The position numbers and the translations under genes were made by a program. Source: Piliocolobus tephrosceles (Eukaryota > Chordata > Mammalia > Primates > Cercopithecidae). Taken from it: 64,000 nucleotides of DNA. The notes under the pieces are model-generated. The model was not told the origin of the DNA. It was given only the letters and a program-made list of their open reading frames with translations, and searched no databases. Positions 43,159-55,029 of the stretch are shown here, in pieces (within the stretch, counting starts at the first letter, position 1; the number at the start of each line of letters is the position of its first letter). The stretch spans positions 45,402,547 through 45,466,546 of the forward strand of contig NC_045443.1 of assembly GCF_002776525.5 (NCBI RefSeq), read 5' to 3'.

Positions 43159-44170
43159 CTATTTCCCAAGCAGCAGAATCACGTATCTTTTTCTTTCCCT
43201 AAGACATACTTTTCCTTCTTTTTTTTTTTTTTTTTCTTTTTTTTTTGGCCTCAACATCCTCTGCAGAGCTGTTTTTACTTTCTGGTTCTTCAGACTATAG
43301 ATGAGAGGGTTCACCAAGGACATGATCACACTGTACTGAACACAGACCACTTGCCCCAACACTGAGCCTGAAGTAGAGTCTGGGTGTCTGAAAAAAGCTG
43401 TCCCATAGAATGAGAGAACCACAGTGAGATGGCAAGGGCATGCGGAGAAGGCTTTGCCTTGGCCCTCAGAGGAGCGATTGCTCAGTATGACAGATGTGAT
43501 TCTAGAGTAAGAGAAGAAGGTTAGGGAAAGTGTCAGTAGCCACCAGAATGCCCATGACACAGCTAGAAGAATCTCATTGACAGTGGGACCAATGTAGGAC
43601 AGAGGGAAGAATGGAGGCAGCTTACAGCTAAAATGGGGATGATGTCAGACCTACAGAAATGTAACTTGTGGATGAAAAGACTGTACATCAAGGAAATCAG
43701 AAATCCCGCTACCCAAGCAATGCTCACAGTCACCGGTATAGACCACAGGGTGGCAGATGGTAGCGTAGTGATCACAGGCCATGGCAGAGAGCAGACAAGC
43801 TTCTGTTCCCCCAGAGAGAGTGAAAGAGAAACTCGGTGAGGCAGCCCCACATTGAGATGTTTTTCTTTTAAGAGGAAGTTTTGTAGCATCTTGGGCACAG
43901 TAACTAGGAGTAGCTGAGATCCAGAAAGGACAGATGTCCAAGGAAGAAGTACATGGGTCTATGCAGGTGAGAATCAGCCCTGATCTCCAGGATCATTACC
44001 AGCTTCCCTGTCAAAGTCAGGAGATGAATCACCAGGATTAGCACAAATATCATGGTCTGGATCTCTGCATCACTGGAAAATTCCAGAAGGACAAACTCAG
44101 GACTAATATTGACATTTATTATGGTTGCCTCCCTCAAAAGAAATGAATGGTTCTCTACTTGGCAGGGCAT
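43159..44170 (-). pseudogene. Olfactory receptor pseudogene, OR8S-like
   Basis: Family members are seven-helix odorant receptors of nasal neurons encoded by one exon of about 310 codons. The minus strand gives an intact-looking start and TM1-TM2 (44170-43907: 'IRADSHLHRPMYFFLGHLSF'). Pieces in shifting frames follow: TM3 end 'GGTEACLLSAMACDHYATIC' near 43800, TM6 'KAFSACPCHLTVVLSFYGTA' near 43450, and TM7 'NPLIYSLKNQKVKTALQRML' near 43290. At least three frameshifts separate these. The 'MAYDRYVAIC' motif is altered to 'MACDHYATIC'. A poly-purine run extends the C-terminus. Class II family 8 is the best fit from memory of OR8S1; the exact pseudogene name is not assigned. Confidence 0.9.
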
Positions 44171-44926
44171 TCATCTGAGTCATTCTCACTGAACAGGAGT
44201 TTTCTACTTAACAGATAAGTATACCTCTTACCTATGGCCCAAAATGGGAAACTTGGGATAAGGAAGTGTCATCTTAAATACAATCTCCTCACTTGCCCTT
44301 CTTTCCTACCTTCTAGCACTGTCTCTGCATGATCTTGAAGCCTTCACTCTATACCTCCATCACTCTTTAGTAAAGGTACCAAGTGCATACGAATCAGGTA
44401 GGTCCTAGAGTCAAAATGAGACAAACTGCCCCAGTGGCAAAGCCTAGAAAATCTTCTCTGGGTAAGCATTGGGAGGTCTATGGGAAAATGATTCCTTCTC
44501 AGAATGGTAAGATCATAGACTCACACTATGTAAGGATATTTACATATTATACTTTAATCCCTTCATTTTACAAATGAAGAGAATACATTGCCTATGGTCT
44601 CATAGCAAAGTGAGGACTAGATTGGGACTAAAACCAGTCAAGGTTGAAACTAGAACCAGGTGTTTCAGCTAGTCTTGTATGCATCCAAGTGCATCATACT
44701 TGGTGGTTTTGAATTGTTAGAGCTGAGTCTTGTGTGGTTAGCGGATCATGTGCAACTTTGCTAGTAGGGAGTTCGCCTCTTAAAAAATTTTTTCCTTCAG
44801 CTCCCCACACATCTAAATATTTTGTGAGAAAATACTTTGAAAGGGTAAGTCTGGCTCCATGAATGTCCCATCTGTATAGCTGCAAAGTATCCTGATTTAG
44901 AAGGGTCTTGGACTCTGGCTCTGTTT
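44171..44926. other. Unassigned sequence upstream of the OR pseudogene
   Basis: No exon or repeat recognised. A MIR-like 'cctttaatcccttcattttacaaatgaaga'-type stretch occurs near 44560, too short to call. Confidence 0.3.
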
Positions 44927-45233
44927 ACTTTTTTTTTTTTTTTAGACAGAGTCTCACCATGTTGCCCAGGCTGGAGTGCAGTGGCGCAGTCATGGCTCAC
45001 TGCAGCCTTGCCCTCCTGGGCTTGAGTGATCTTGCTGCCTCAGCCTCTTGAGTAGCTGGGACTACAGGTATGTACCACTATGCCCAGACACTTTTTTTTT
45101 CATTTTTATTTTCTGTAGAGACAGGGTCTTGCTATGTTGCACACGGTGGTCTTGAACTTTTGGGCTTAAGCCATCCACCTGCTATGGTCTCCCAAATTGC
45201 TGCATTTACAGGCATAAGCCACCACGCCTGGCT
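44927..45233 (-). mobile_element. AluJ-like element, antisense
   Basis: Diverged antisense dimer from poly-T 'agacagagtctcaccatgtt' to 'aagccaccacgcctggc'. Confidence 0.88.
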
Positions 45234-45594
45234 TAGTAGGGAGTTCACTTAAATTATAATATATGCCAGTATTCCTTGGCTCTGACACCCAACCAATGGT
45301 CTCTATAGTTCTGTGTCAACTGAACTATAGAAAGAGCACTAGTCTTAGAGTAAGGGGCTTAGTTTGTCCTGGCCCACACATTCTAGTGGGATCATCTGGG
45401 AAGAGTTCACTTTTTTAAGCCTTAACTTATTTATTTGTAAAACTGAGTAAACGAAATACATACCCTTGTAAACCATATAGCCTATGATCTGCTGTATAAA
45501 AATAAAATTTATATATGTATGAACAAAGACTGACATTGAATTTTGAAAAATAGATTTCTCTACTGGGTATTAGGCTGATGGACATTTTTCTTTT

Positions 45595-45790
45595 TCTTTC
45601 TTTTAATTTATATATATTTAGAGGGTACAGTGAAGTTTTGTTACATGGATATATTGTGTAGTGGGGAAGCCTGGGCTTTTAGTGTAGCCATCACCTGAAT
45701 AGTGTACATTTTACCCCTTAAGTAATTTCTCATCCTTTAGCCCCCTCCCACCCTCCTACCCTTCTGAGTCTCCATGGTTATTTCTCTGAT
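45595..45790 (-). mobile_element. LINE-1 3' end fragment, antisense
   Basis: 'gagggtacagtgaagttttg' and 'tagccatcacctgaatagtg' match the antisense 3' end of older primate L1. Confidence 0.7.
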
Positions 45791-47466
45791 GTTGTAAAAT
45801 TATTTTTTCATTGAACATATATATATATATATTTGCATGCATGTGTGCAGTAAAAAGGACTTGGAGATTTTCAGGAAATACCCAGCCTAGTTTTATTTTC
45901 TCCAGAGATAAAAGGCAAAGGAGAAACCTGAACTGAAGTGAGAGAAAAGTGCTAGGGCAAAGGAAGCTGAACTTCTAAAGAAAAATTTGTCTCATGGTCT
46001 CTTCCCCCCATCATCATTGGACATCTCGATGGTTTGATTCCACTTGGGTACATGTGACTGGACCAGATGCCCTCTTGAAATGCCCCAGACCTGGGATCCC
46101 AGAACACTGCCCCAACAGTATTTACAAAGTCTATTAAACAGAATCCTGTATGCTCTGTGATAGCACTTCAGGGGCCACCATATGTGTTGAGGGGGTGAGG
46201 AGTTAGAGGGTGCCTCTCTGCCCTCATAGCCACCCCAATCGATTTGTCTCTCCTTTTATCTGTTTAATAATATTTGATTTGTGTAGTAGGATTTCATTGA
46301 AGCAAGGATTCCATGACTAAATCCCTTTCTAAAACTAGAACTTCAATGTCCAGAAGAAATAAAAATCTCTATCCCTATTCTCCGCTCTCTTCATTTTTGA
46401 TCCTCCAGGAAATCTCCCTCCTACTCTTCATCTGGCTGCTGCAGCTAGTAACACATTTTAAAATAAAAGGCTAACTTTTTGGGGGGTCCAGAACTTGATA
46501 CATAAAGAAACAGAATAGAAAGATTCCAGATGAAGGAAGGGCAGAAGCCTCAACCTTCTGGCTCAGCCATTATTTGGTTGACTGAGTTAGCAGTGTTTGA
46601 CTTTGAGAAACACACATCCTTAATCTGTGTCCAGTTTCCTGCTGTGTAGGATATGGGGCTTGGACCTGTTGTTTTTGCAGATCCCTCCCGTTACATATGT
46701 CTGTATGCCTCCGGGTTTCTCTCACCAACCTTGCTGAGCAGAGGTGTTCTGGGTCCGACGGGTCTTCGGACTTCTGAGCTGGGCTGTTGCCATAGGGCAC
46801 TGCTGCTGGAAGGAGACTTGGTTCCTGCAGCTGGAGTTGAGAGGCCTCCAGACAGACCCCAGGAAAAGTAGACTTTGCTTTCCAGTCAGTGATATGACCA
46901 GAGACAAGTACAGACAGGCAGCGACTTAAAGCCGAAGTGTTCAGGTATCTGCTGGCACAGGCATGGGTCTTTTTGGAGATGGCTCTCTTAAGACTTAGGA
47001 TTTTCTCTTGTTTTATCACCTTTTACTCCCTCAGTCCTGAGGAAAACTCCTGATCAGTTTATGTGACTTCTATTTCTTCTTTCATCAAATCCCTGGGATC
47101 TTGTGCCAGGCAGGCCCTGGTGTGGGGTGGTAGGCCCCAGAGAGTCAGGAATTGCTCAGTGCTCATGGATGAGGTGGCATTAGCCAGAGCAAAGGGGCCT
47201 CTAGTCCTGGGACAGAGTGGCTACTGACATGGCTGTTACCAAGAGAGGTCTGGCTAAGGACACAGGAGTGTAGAAAGCTCCTAGCCACAAATTCTACTAA
47301 TTAAGAATCAAGGGATCAAGAAGCTCTGGAAAGGATTAGTCTTGTCTCTGATAGCTCTGATTCTGAACATGAGTGTGTGTATGCCCATGCACACATATAC
47401 CTAGGTAAACACAGTTGAAAAGTTTCATTACTCTAAAATAACTCTTCTCTTTTTGTGTACTTTCAG
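45791..47466. other. Unassigned sequence left of the SPATA5L1-like exon
   Basis: The part nearest the exon reads like intron. The 149-codon minus frame at 46570-47019 overlaps plus frames and shows no domain. Whether this block came with the SPATA5L1 segment cannot be told without the chromosome 15 locus. Confidence 0.35.
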
Positions 47467-47676
47467 AGCATTGAGTGGCCTCTGAAATTCCCTCGGGAAT
47501 TTGTTAGGATGGGCCTGATACAACCGAAGGGAGTTCTCCTCTATGGGCCCCCTGGATGTGCTAAAACCACTCTGGTGAGGGCCCTGGCCACAAGCTGTCA
47601 CTGCTCTTTTGTTTCAGTGAGTGGAGCTGATCTGTTTTCACCATTTGTTGGAGATTCAGAAAAATTCTTGTCTCAG
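47467..47676 (+). pseudogene. SPATA5L1: Isolated SPATA5L1-like (AFG2B) exon with splice sites
   Basis: A 210-bp, 70-codon open segment encodes the start of an AAA ATPase module: 'SIEWPLKFPREFVRMGL' then an intact Walker A 'GPPGCAKTT' and 'SGADLFSPFVGDSEKFLSQ'. SPATA5L1 is a ribosome-biogenesis AAA ATPase on human chromosome 15. The acceptor 'tgtactttcag' and donor CAG|gtttgt are preserved and the flanks look intronic, so this is a piece of genomic DNA rather than a retrocopy. I see no neighbouring SPATA5L1 exon, including the Walker B exon. It is most likely a non-functional duplicated fragment, though it could be used as a cryptic exon. Confidence 0.8.
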
Positions 47677-48087
47677 GTTTGTTTATTTCCCTATTTACTT
47701 TTTAACTACTCTTGCTTCTCCAGCTCTCAGCTTGGGCTCTTACCTCCTATTTCACAGAGATAATCTTCCTTTCTCTACTTTAGTTTTATTATATATCCCT
47801 CTATACATTGGGCTTTACCACTGTTATTGCTCAAGTTTTTCCTATTTGAAAATGAAGTGGGTACAATTAGTAGCCCTTCCTCCTCTGGAGAGAGTTGGCT
47901 TCCCTCAAACCAGCCTTGGTTGTCCTGGGAATGGCAGGGAAATACCAGCTGTGCTAAAGAAACATGGTGAGTACAGACACAAGAAAGATGAAACCAAAAC
48001 TTTGGCTTACCTCTGTAAACTGGGAATTACTCTTCTGTAACAGGACTAAAGGGAAGCTAAGCATTTGGAGTATAAAAGAAAGCCTAG
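47677..48087. other. Sequence right of the SPATA5L1-like exon (intron-like)
   Basis: Starts with a splice donor and pyrimidine-rich sequence; probably the rest of the duplicated segment. No further exon was recognised before the Alu. Confidence 0.4.
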
Positions 48088-48395
48088 GCCAGGCACAGTG
48101 GCTCACATCTGTAATTCCAGCACTTTTGGAGGCCAAGGCAGGCAGATCACCTGAGGTCAGGAGTTCAAGACCAGCCTGGCCAACATGGTGAAACCCCATA
48201 TCTACTAAAAATACAAAAATTAGCCAGGTGTGGTGGCAGGTGCCTGTAATCCCAGCTACTCAGGAGGCTGAGGCAGGAGACTCACTTGAACCCGGGAGGC
48301 AGATGTTGCAGTGAGCCAAGATCGGATCATTGCACTCCAGCCTGGGTGACAGAGCGGGACCCTGTCTCAAAAATAAATGCATAAAAATAAAAATA
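48088..48395 (+). mobile_element. AluS-like element
   Basis: Full dimer 'ggccaggcacagtggctcac' to an (AAAAT) tail. Confidence 0.92.
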
Positions 48396-48741
48396 AAGGC
48401 TATCCAACTCCAGGCTGTTTGATCCCCCAACTACTTCCTTGTCTTTGCTTCTCTTTATAGCCAGTTTTTTTTTTTTTTTGGAAGGATAGTCTATGCCACA
48501 ATCTCCTCCTTCACTTCTCAGTCCATTGTCATCTCTTTTTTTCTGCTACCTCTATCGCCCCTAGAGACAATTCACTTACTATATTCAGAACACCAAGATA
48601 TACATAAAGACTGCAGTTGATTGGTGAGTGTTGCTGGACTTAGGTGGAGAAGGCTTTGCCTTGGCCCCCAGAAGAGCAGATGCCCCAGTCAATTCTGGAG
48701 TAGGAAGAAAAGATTTGGGATACTTTATGATTCCCTGTGAT

Positions 48742-49152
48742 ATGGTTTAGATGTTTTGTCTTCTCCAAATCTCATGTTGAAATGTGACCTCCAGTGCTGG
48801 AAGTGGGCCTAGAAGGGGTTGTTTGGGTCATGGGGGCAGATTCCTTATGAATATCTTGGTTCTATCCTAGCGGTAATGAGTGAGTTCTCATTCTACAAGT
48901 TCACATTAGATCTGGTTGTTTAAAAGAGCCTGACATCTCCTTTCTTTCTCTCTTGCTCACTCTCACCATGTGACACACTGGCTCCCCTTCACCTTCCACC
49001 ATCACTGCATGCCTTCTGAGACCCTCCTAGAAGGAGATACCTGCTCCGTGCTTCAGGCACAGCCTGCAGAACCGTGAGCCAAATAAACTTATTTTCTTCT
49101 AAATTACCCAGTCTCAGATACTTCTTTATAGCCATGCAAATGAATGAACACA
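48742..49152 (+). mobile_element. MaLR (MST/THE-like) solo LTR inside an OR pseudogene
   Basis: It begins 'tgatatggtttagatgtttt', has 'aatctcatgttgaaatgtga' and 'gaaccgtgagccaaataaac', and ends near 'aaattacccagtctcagata' plus 'gaatgaacaca', the layout of ERVL-MaLR LTRs. No internal sequence. A 5-bp duplication could not be confirmed. Confidence 0.85.
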
Positions 49153-49289
49153 GCTAGAAATGGAAGTTATCTCACCAAAATTACCTGTTGGCAATAAGAT
49201 CTGTGTTGGATGAAGGAGAAGTAGCGGCAGCTCAGAGTCGAAGAGAGGTTATAGGGCTTACAGAAGCGTAAGTTGAATGTATCCATCAA

Positions 49290-49850
49290 CTTAGGCCAAG
49301 TTATGCTGTGGTAACAAGTGACCCAAAATTTCAATGGCTAACAACAATAAACATTTAATTATCATGCTACATGTCATTGAGACAGCTGTGGCTTTGTTAC
49401 TACATGGTCTTTACCTCAGGACCTAGACTTAGAGAGCAGCCTTTAAACTGGGATATGGCTGGTGTTTGGACTTACGAAAAGAGAGGAATGGTGAACTATA
49501 AACTGGATTTTAAAACTTGTGCTCAGAAGCGATACTTGTGACTTTTTTTCCAAAGTATGACACATGGCCACATTTGAGTCAATCATGACAGAGATAAATC
49601 ATCCTCTTACAGGGAGGTACATTGAGATTACATGGTAAAACCTGAGATCAATGTGGTAGGGAGAAAGCATAATTCTTCCCCAGGAGGGTTAGCAAATATT
49701 TTGAACAGTAATACAATCTTCCATGTTATTAATGAAATTATTAGTCAGCAAGGAGGTCAGAACCTACTTTCCACTTTCTGTCCCCTCTCCTTCTCCAGAA
49801 AAATGCAAATAAACTGCTTTTGACTGAGAAATAGAACAAGAGTGACACTT
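49290..49850 (+). mobile_element. Unassigned old interspersed repeat, LTR-like
   Basis: 'ttcaatggctaacaacaata', 'acacatggccacatttgagt' and 'aatcatcctcttacaggg' occur in the order of a common old LTR-class repeat whose name I cannot confirm. Its limits are approximate. Confidence 0.45.
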
Positions 49851-50049
49851 GACAGTTTATCTGTCACAGGCCATAGCAGTGAATAGTCAGGCTTCAGGGT
49901 ACCTTGAAGAGATCAATAAAACTCTGGATCATACAGTCCCCAATGTGAAATATAGCCTCCTTGATTTATTTGCTTCTTGCTAGGATACCTTCCCAATAGA
50001 AGTTTTCAAATAAGGTGGCAGTTTGGTAAATTTTCTGAGGTTTTCCATC

Positions 50050-51336
50050 ATTTAAAATATTGGGCCCTAACTTTTAAGAGAGAGTGTCACTGGATACATA
50101 TTCATAGTTTTAAATTTATTTTCATCAAGGCTTTGGAAATTTTACATTACTCTCTGTATCTGATGTTACCTTTGAAAAGTCTGATTTCAATGTGATATTT
50201 TTTCCTTAATAGGCAGTTCTTCATCTCTACAAACATTTTTGGAAACTTTTAGGAGCATCTTATTTGTCTTAGAAGTCCTCAAGATTCATTTTAAGTGTTT
50301 AAGTGGTTTTCTTTATTTTTTATGTTTATCTATCCTGTTTCTAACTTGGAACTCTAAGTGCTTTTAATCCTAGTTTGTTTTTCTCTGTTTTTACTCCATA
50401 TGAATTTTTTTCTTTACAGCTTTATTGAGATATAATTATTGTACAATAGACTGCATATATTAAAAGTGTGTGATTTGATGGGTTTTGACAGATATATGTA
50501 CCCATGAAACCATCAATGCAATCAAAATAATGAACATTTCCATCACCTGCAAGTGGTAGATTCTTATTTCTTTAAATATGCCGCGGTCATTTTTTTTTCC
50601 TTCTTCCTCCATGATGGTTATTGAAAATTTTTCGTTTTTGGATTTCTCATCTTTTCATTTTGAATTGTTAATTTTTTGTCCATCTTGGTGTTATCTAGAA
50701 GAGCTTTTCAACCAGATCTTTCAGCTCAATATTAACTTTTTGGTTATATTCTTTTACTATTTGTCTCAACTATTTATTCATTTTAACCATTATATATTTT
50801 CTATTTTAATTATGAAGTATACATTAAAAGACTATATATAATGTCTGTATGCAGTGAGAATGAAGATAATTGGACCTCAGTGTATCTCACCCAGATGAAG
50901 AAATAAAACAAAGCAACTCTTCACTTCTTCCTATAATAACCATTACCCTGAGTTTTGAATTTATGGTTTCCTTGTATTCTTTTTATAATTTTACCTCAAA
51001 TGTGTGCATTCCTAAACAGTAAATTTAGTTTTGCACATTTAAAAATACTACATAAAAGAAATAACAGATGTATTATTCTGTGATATGTTCTGTTTTCTCA
51101 AAATTGTGTTTATTAGATGAAAACAATATTTGACAAAGTGGACACAGCAAATCAATGGGAAAGGGAAGAGCTATACAATAAATGAAACAATTGGTATTAT
51201 TTGGAGAAAATAAAGTTGGTTCTTCTATCAATGTACACAAAATCAATTCTAGATGGATTACATCTTAAGTGTAAAAAACGTTAAAGGTTTCCTACAAAAT
51301 ATAGGGAAATATATGTTTAGTTTACAATGTCAGCTT
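50050..51336 (-). mobile_element. Old LINE-1 (L1M) fragments, antisense
   Basis: 'ctttacagctttattgagat' near 50415 is the antisense 3'UTR of old L1s. 'gagttttgaatttatggttt' near 50955 continues it. Intervening sequence is AT-rich and strongly diverged. Confidence 0.55.
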
Positions 51337-51350
51337 TGTCATCAATTTTT

Positions 51351-51647
51351 TTTTTTTTTTTTTTTTTTTGAGATGGAGTCTGGCTCTATTGCCAGGCTGA
51401 AGTGGAATGGCACGATCTCGGCTCACTGCAACCTCTGCCTCCCGGGTTCAAGTGATTCTCCTGCCTCAGCCTCCCGAGTAGCTGGGACTACAGGCACAGG
51501 CCACCATGCCCAGCTAATTTTTGTGTTTTTAGTAGAGACGGGGTTTCACCATATTGGCCAGGATGGTCTCGGTCTCCTGACCTCATGATCTTCCCGCCTT
51601 GGGCTCCCAAATGCTGGGATTATAGGCATGAGCCACTGTGCCCAGGC
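51351..51647 (-). mobile_element. AluSc/Y-like element, antisense
   Basis: Poly-T head to 'gagccactgtgcccagg'. Perfect 14-bp duplication 'tgtcatcaattttt' at 51337-51350 and 51648-51661. Confidence 0.93.
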
Positions 51648-51661
51648 TGTCATCAATTTTT

Positions 51662-53095
51662 CAAGGGTATACTCCTTTATTTCTGGCCTAGTCTCTATTC
51701 TGATCTCATTGGTTTATTTGTTTATCTCATTGCAAATACCATATTATCCTTATTATAAAACTTTATGGCAAATTTAGATATATAAGAAGGAAAACCTATT
51801 CATCTTGTTATGATTCAGGGTTATATTGACTTCTTAATTTTATGTTCTTCTATCTAAACTTTTGAGTGAGTTTGTCAAATTTGCAGATATTATATCTTTA
51901 ACTTTAAAATACTTAAGCATAGCAGGATATTATATTGTGTTAGTTATTTTACACCATACTGTAAGGGAGGTCAACTTTCCTAATCTGAAATATATACTTA
52001 TAGTGTGGCTAATTAGCATGTAAGTGACACTTTGCAGTCAAAAACTACAAGGACTTTTAACTATATTTCCTATTATTCCTTGAAGCATTTTCAGTATGGA
52101 TTGCCTCATTTATTTTTGATAAAAAAAGGAGTAAGGTTTTCACCTTTTCAAAATAGATGCGTGGTGGAGGATCTCATAACTCCATAACTAAAGAACATTA
52201 GCATCAGAGCGTGGTGCTAATTATAGCAGAAAACAGGCTGCACTCAGAAATAGAGATATGTTACGAATTTATTTAGAATAGGCTAGCAATGTTCTTAGTG
52301 TGAGAATTCCAAGATTCGTTGCACAAATAAACAGTTTAAACAAAATATTGATCACAGCAATATAAGAAAAGTACTCTTAGGAGTCAAAAACTTCATACTA
52401 GCTTTTCTTGATAGAGTGCCAGAAGTTAGTGTTTAATTTTTAGAAAAAGGCAGATGGCCCAAATTGCAGATCACACCAGCTTATGCTTATCCTTTCATCT
52501 GGCCACACACATGCACTGCCAGTTCCTATCTAAATGGAAACAACAAAAATCAGCAGATAAACATCCACCATAGCTTTAAAAATATCTTTTGCACCGATAG
52601 TTATACCCTCCTTTTATTCTTTTTTTTTTTTTTTTGTATTTTCTTTTCTTTTCGTTCGGTCTTCCAGAGGTTCTTTTGGAGAACAATTTTTCAGTTTAAA
52701 AATTATTTCTATGAAGTATTTTCTTTCCATTTTATTAATTTCTGCTCTTTATTATTTTCTCACTTCTAACATTCTTTAGATTTATGCTCTTTTCCTTTTA
52801 ATAAAGTCTTAATTTGAATACTTAGCTTATTATTTTCATTTTTCATCATATAAGAATATACTTCTCTTTGTTGCTATAGGTATGCACCACACGTTTTGAC
52901 ATGTAGAATTTTCATTATCTTTCATTTCTAATTACGTAAAAATACCCAATGTTATTTTATCTGTAATGCTTGCCTTTAGATTTTTAAAACACTATAAGAG
53001 TCTTCTTGATCTTTTTAAAACTTAATATAGTCAGATAACTTGATTCATGATACTGATTTTTAGAGACTTGCTTTATGCCCAGTTCACAAAAATTT
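51662..53095 (-). mobile_element. Old LINE-1 ORF2-region fragments, antisense
   Basis: Phrases such as 'ttgctataggtatgcaccac' and 'cattttattaatttctgctc' are antisense ORF2 of old L1. The region 52000-52600 is not assigned. Confidence 0.55.
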
Positions 53096-53112
53096 CATGA
53101 GTGCTAATTTTT

Positions 53113-53418
53113 TTTTTTTTTTTTTTTTTTTTGAGATGGAGTCTCGCTTTGTCACCCAGGCTGGAGTGCAGTGGCCCAATCTCAGCTCACTGCAAGTTCT
53201 GCCTCCCGGGTTCACGCCATTCCCATGCCTCAGCCTCCCAAGTAGCTGGAACTACGGGCACCCACCACCATGCCCAGCTAATTTTTTTGTATTTTTTTTT
53301 AGTAGAGATGGGGTTTCACCGTGTTAGCCAGGATGGGCTCGATCTCCTGACCTCATGATCTGCCCACCTCGGCCTCCCAAAGTGCTGGGATTACAGATGT
53401 GAACCACCATGCCTGGCC
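53113..53418 (-). mobile_element. AluY-like element, antisense
   Basis: Antisense dimer with 'cactgcaagttctgcctccc'. The 17-bp duplication 'catgagtgctaattttt' lies at 53096-53112 and 53419-53435. Confidence 0.93.
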
Positions 53419-53502
53419 CATGAGTGCTAATTTTTAAAAAGTCTTTCTGATTATTTGATGCAGTGCTCTGTATTTTCTATCAGATCAAAATTTTTAATTA
53501 GG

Positions 53503-53795
53503 CTGGGTGCAGTGGTTCATGCCTGTTAATCCCAGCTCTTTGGGAAGTCAAGATGGGAGGACTGCTTGAGGCCAGGTGTTTGAGACCAGCCTGGCTAGTA
53601 TAGTGAGACCCCATCTCTACAAAAAATTAAAAAATTTAGACAGGTATGTTGGTGCATGCCTAGAGTCCCAGCTACTTGGAAGGCTGAGGCAAGAGGATCA
53701 CTTGAGACTAGGAGGTTGAGGCTGCAGTGAGCTATGATTGTGCCACTGCACTTCAGTCTGGGCAACAGAGTGAGACTCTATCTAAAAAGAAAATA
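53503..53795 (+). mobile_element. AluJ-like element
   Basis: Old dimer: 'ggctgggtgcagtggttcat', 'gaccagcctggctagtatag', 'gaggctgcagtgagctatga'. Confidence 0.88.
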
Positions 53796-53861
53796 AAAAT
53801 GTTAGTTATATAGTTTGATTCTTTTTTTCTTAGTTTTGGTCTATGCGTTTTTTCCTTTTTA

Positions 53862-54328
53862 AGAATGAGGGAGGTGTATACATTTCTTGTACCTGCTGTA
53901 ATAAATTACCACAAACTTGGTGGCTTACAAACAAAAGAATTTTTTTCCCTCAGAGTTCTGGAAGCTAGGAGTTCAAAATCACAGTTACCGCAGGGTTGTG
54001 TTCCCTCTGAAGACTCTGTGGAAGGATTCATTCTATGCCTGTTTCCAGGCTTCTGGTGGTTGTTGGCCGTTGTTTGCATTCCATGGCTTGCAGCTCCCTC
54101 ACTCCAGTCTCTGCCTTTGTCTTCACATTGCTTTCTCCTCTGTGTGCCTGAGTTTTCTCCTCTTTCTTCTCTTGTAAAGACATGTGTCATTGGATTTAGA
54201 GCCTACTGGATAGTCCAGGATGATCTCAAAAACCTTAATTATCAATTTAAAAAGCCATTTGCCAGTAACATTCACAGGTTCCAGGGATTTAAGCACAGAC
54301 ATATATTTTGGGGGCCCACTACAGGTAT
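53862..54328 (-). mobile_element. MaLR/MLT1-like LTR, antisense
   Basis: 'taataaattaccacaaactt', 'ccctcagagttctggaagct', 'cattggatttagagcctact' and 'gggggcccactaca' follow an old LTR in antisense. Family assignment is tentative; the overlapping 155-codon frame is not a gene. Confidence 0.6.
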
Positions 54329-54329
54329 A

Positions 54330-55029
54330 TGAAAATCTCACAGTTGATTTATGGTTTTGTTAAATTTTTCTTACAATTATGTCCATTTTGCTTTATATAT
54401 TTTAAGGTTATGATATTAGACTGATACATGTTTTGATGAAATAACTTCTCTGTGAAATAAAACTTATCATTTTACGGTAATGCTTTGTGCCCTAAGCTTC
54501 AACAGCTATAGTCTATTTGGTTTGACATGAATTAGCTTTTACTTTGTTAGTACTTGTGTGTATACCCTTTTTTATAATTTTATTTCTAACTTTTCTTTGT
54601 CATTATGTTCAAGGCATGTTTTGTGTATAGTATATAGATTGATGTTTAAAAATTAATCCTCCCTGAAAATATTTGTCTTTACATGGAGATTTTAGTTTAT
54701 TTACTTTTTTGTTATTATGGATATTTTGGAATTTTTCTGTCCCTTTATTTTGTGCTATATATTTGACTTGTTTTCCCTAAGTTGATTTATTTTTTTCTCT
54801 TTATGCCTTCTTTTGGATTGGGTGGTATAATTATCATCCCCTCACTAATTCTGATATACAGCCTATTTTTATTACTGTAATTGTAACCTAGAAATTTTAG
54901 AATGCATATCTAACTTTATAAACCTAAAAGTTAATCAACACTTCCCTTATTTTTAAAAAAGCTCCAGATCCAATACCCTTACTGTTGAATTCTTTTTTAA
55001 AAATATGAACTTGTTTAGGATGAATTCTA
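54330..55029. other. AT-rich sequence, probably old LINE
   Basis: Probably continues the antisense old L1 before 53095, but it is too diverged for a firm call. Confidence 0.35.

Larger units (their letters stand above)
48640..49985 (-). pseudogene. Second olfactory receptor pseudogene, heavily broken
   Basis: Three minus-strand blocks are collinear with an OR. Block 1 (49985-49855) resembles the ICL1-TM3 region and ends in an 'AMACD'-like run. Block 2 (49285-49153) resembles the second extracellular loop ('LRFCKPYN'). Block 3 (48735-48640) reads 'GGQGKAFS', the TM6 entry. Block 3 shares 'ggagaaggctttgccttggccc' (here shown to 20: ggagaaggctttgccttggc) with the first OR pseudogene at 43446, so both belong to one family. 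A MaLR-type LTR sits between blocks 2 and 3 and an unassigned repeat between 1 and 2. Stops occur in every frame. Confidence 0.7.

Noticed and set aside
46570..47019. 149-codon minus frame near the SPATA5L1-like exon
   Set aside because: Overlapping frames on both strands, no domain, and no similarity I recognise to SPATA5L1 exons.
53865..54332. 155-codon frame
   Set aside because: Lies across an antisense LTR-class repeat.
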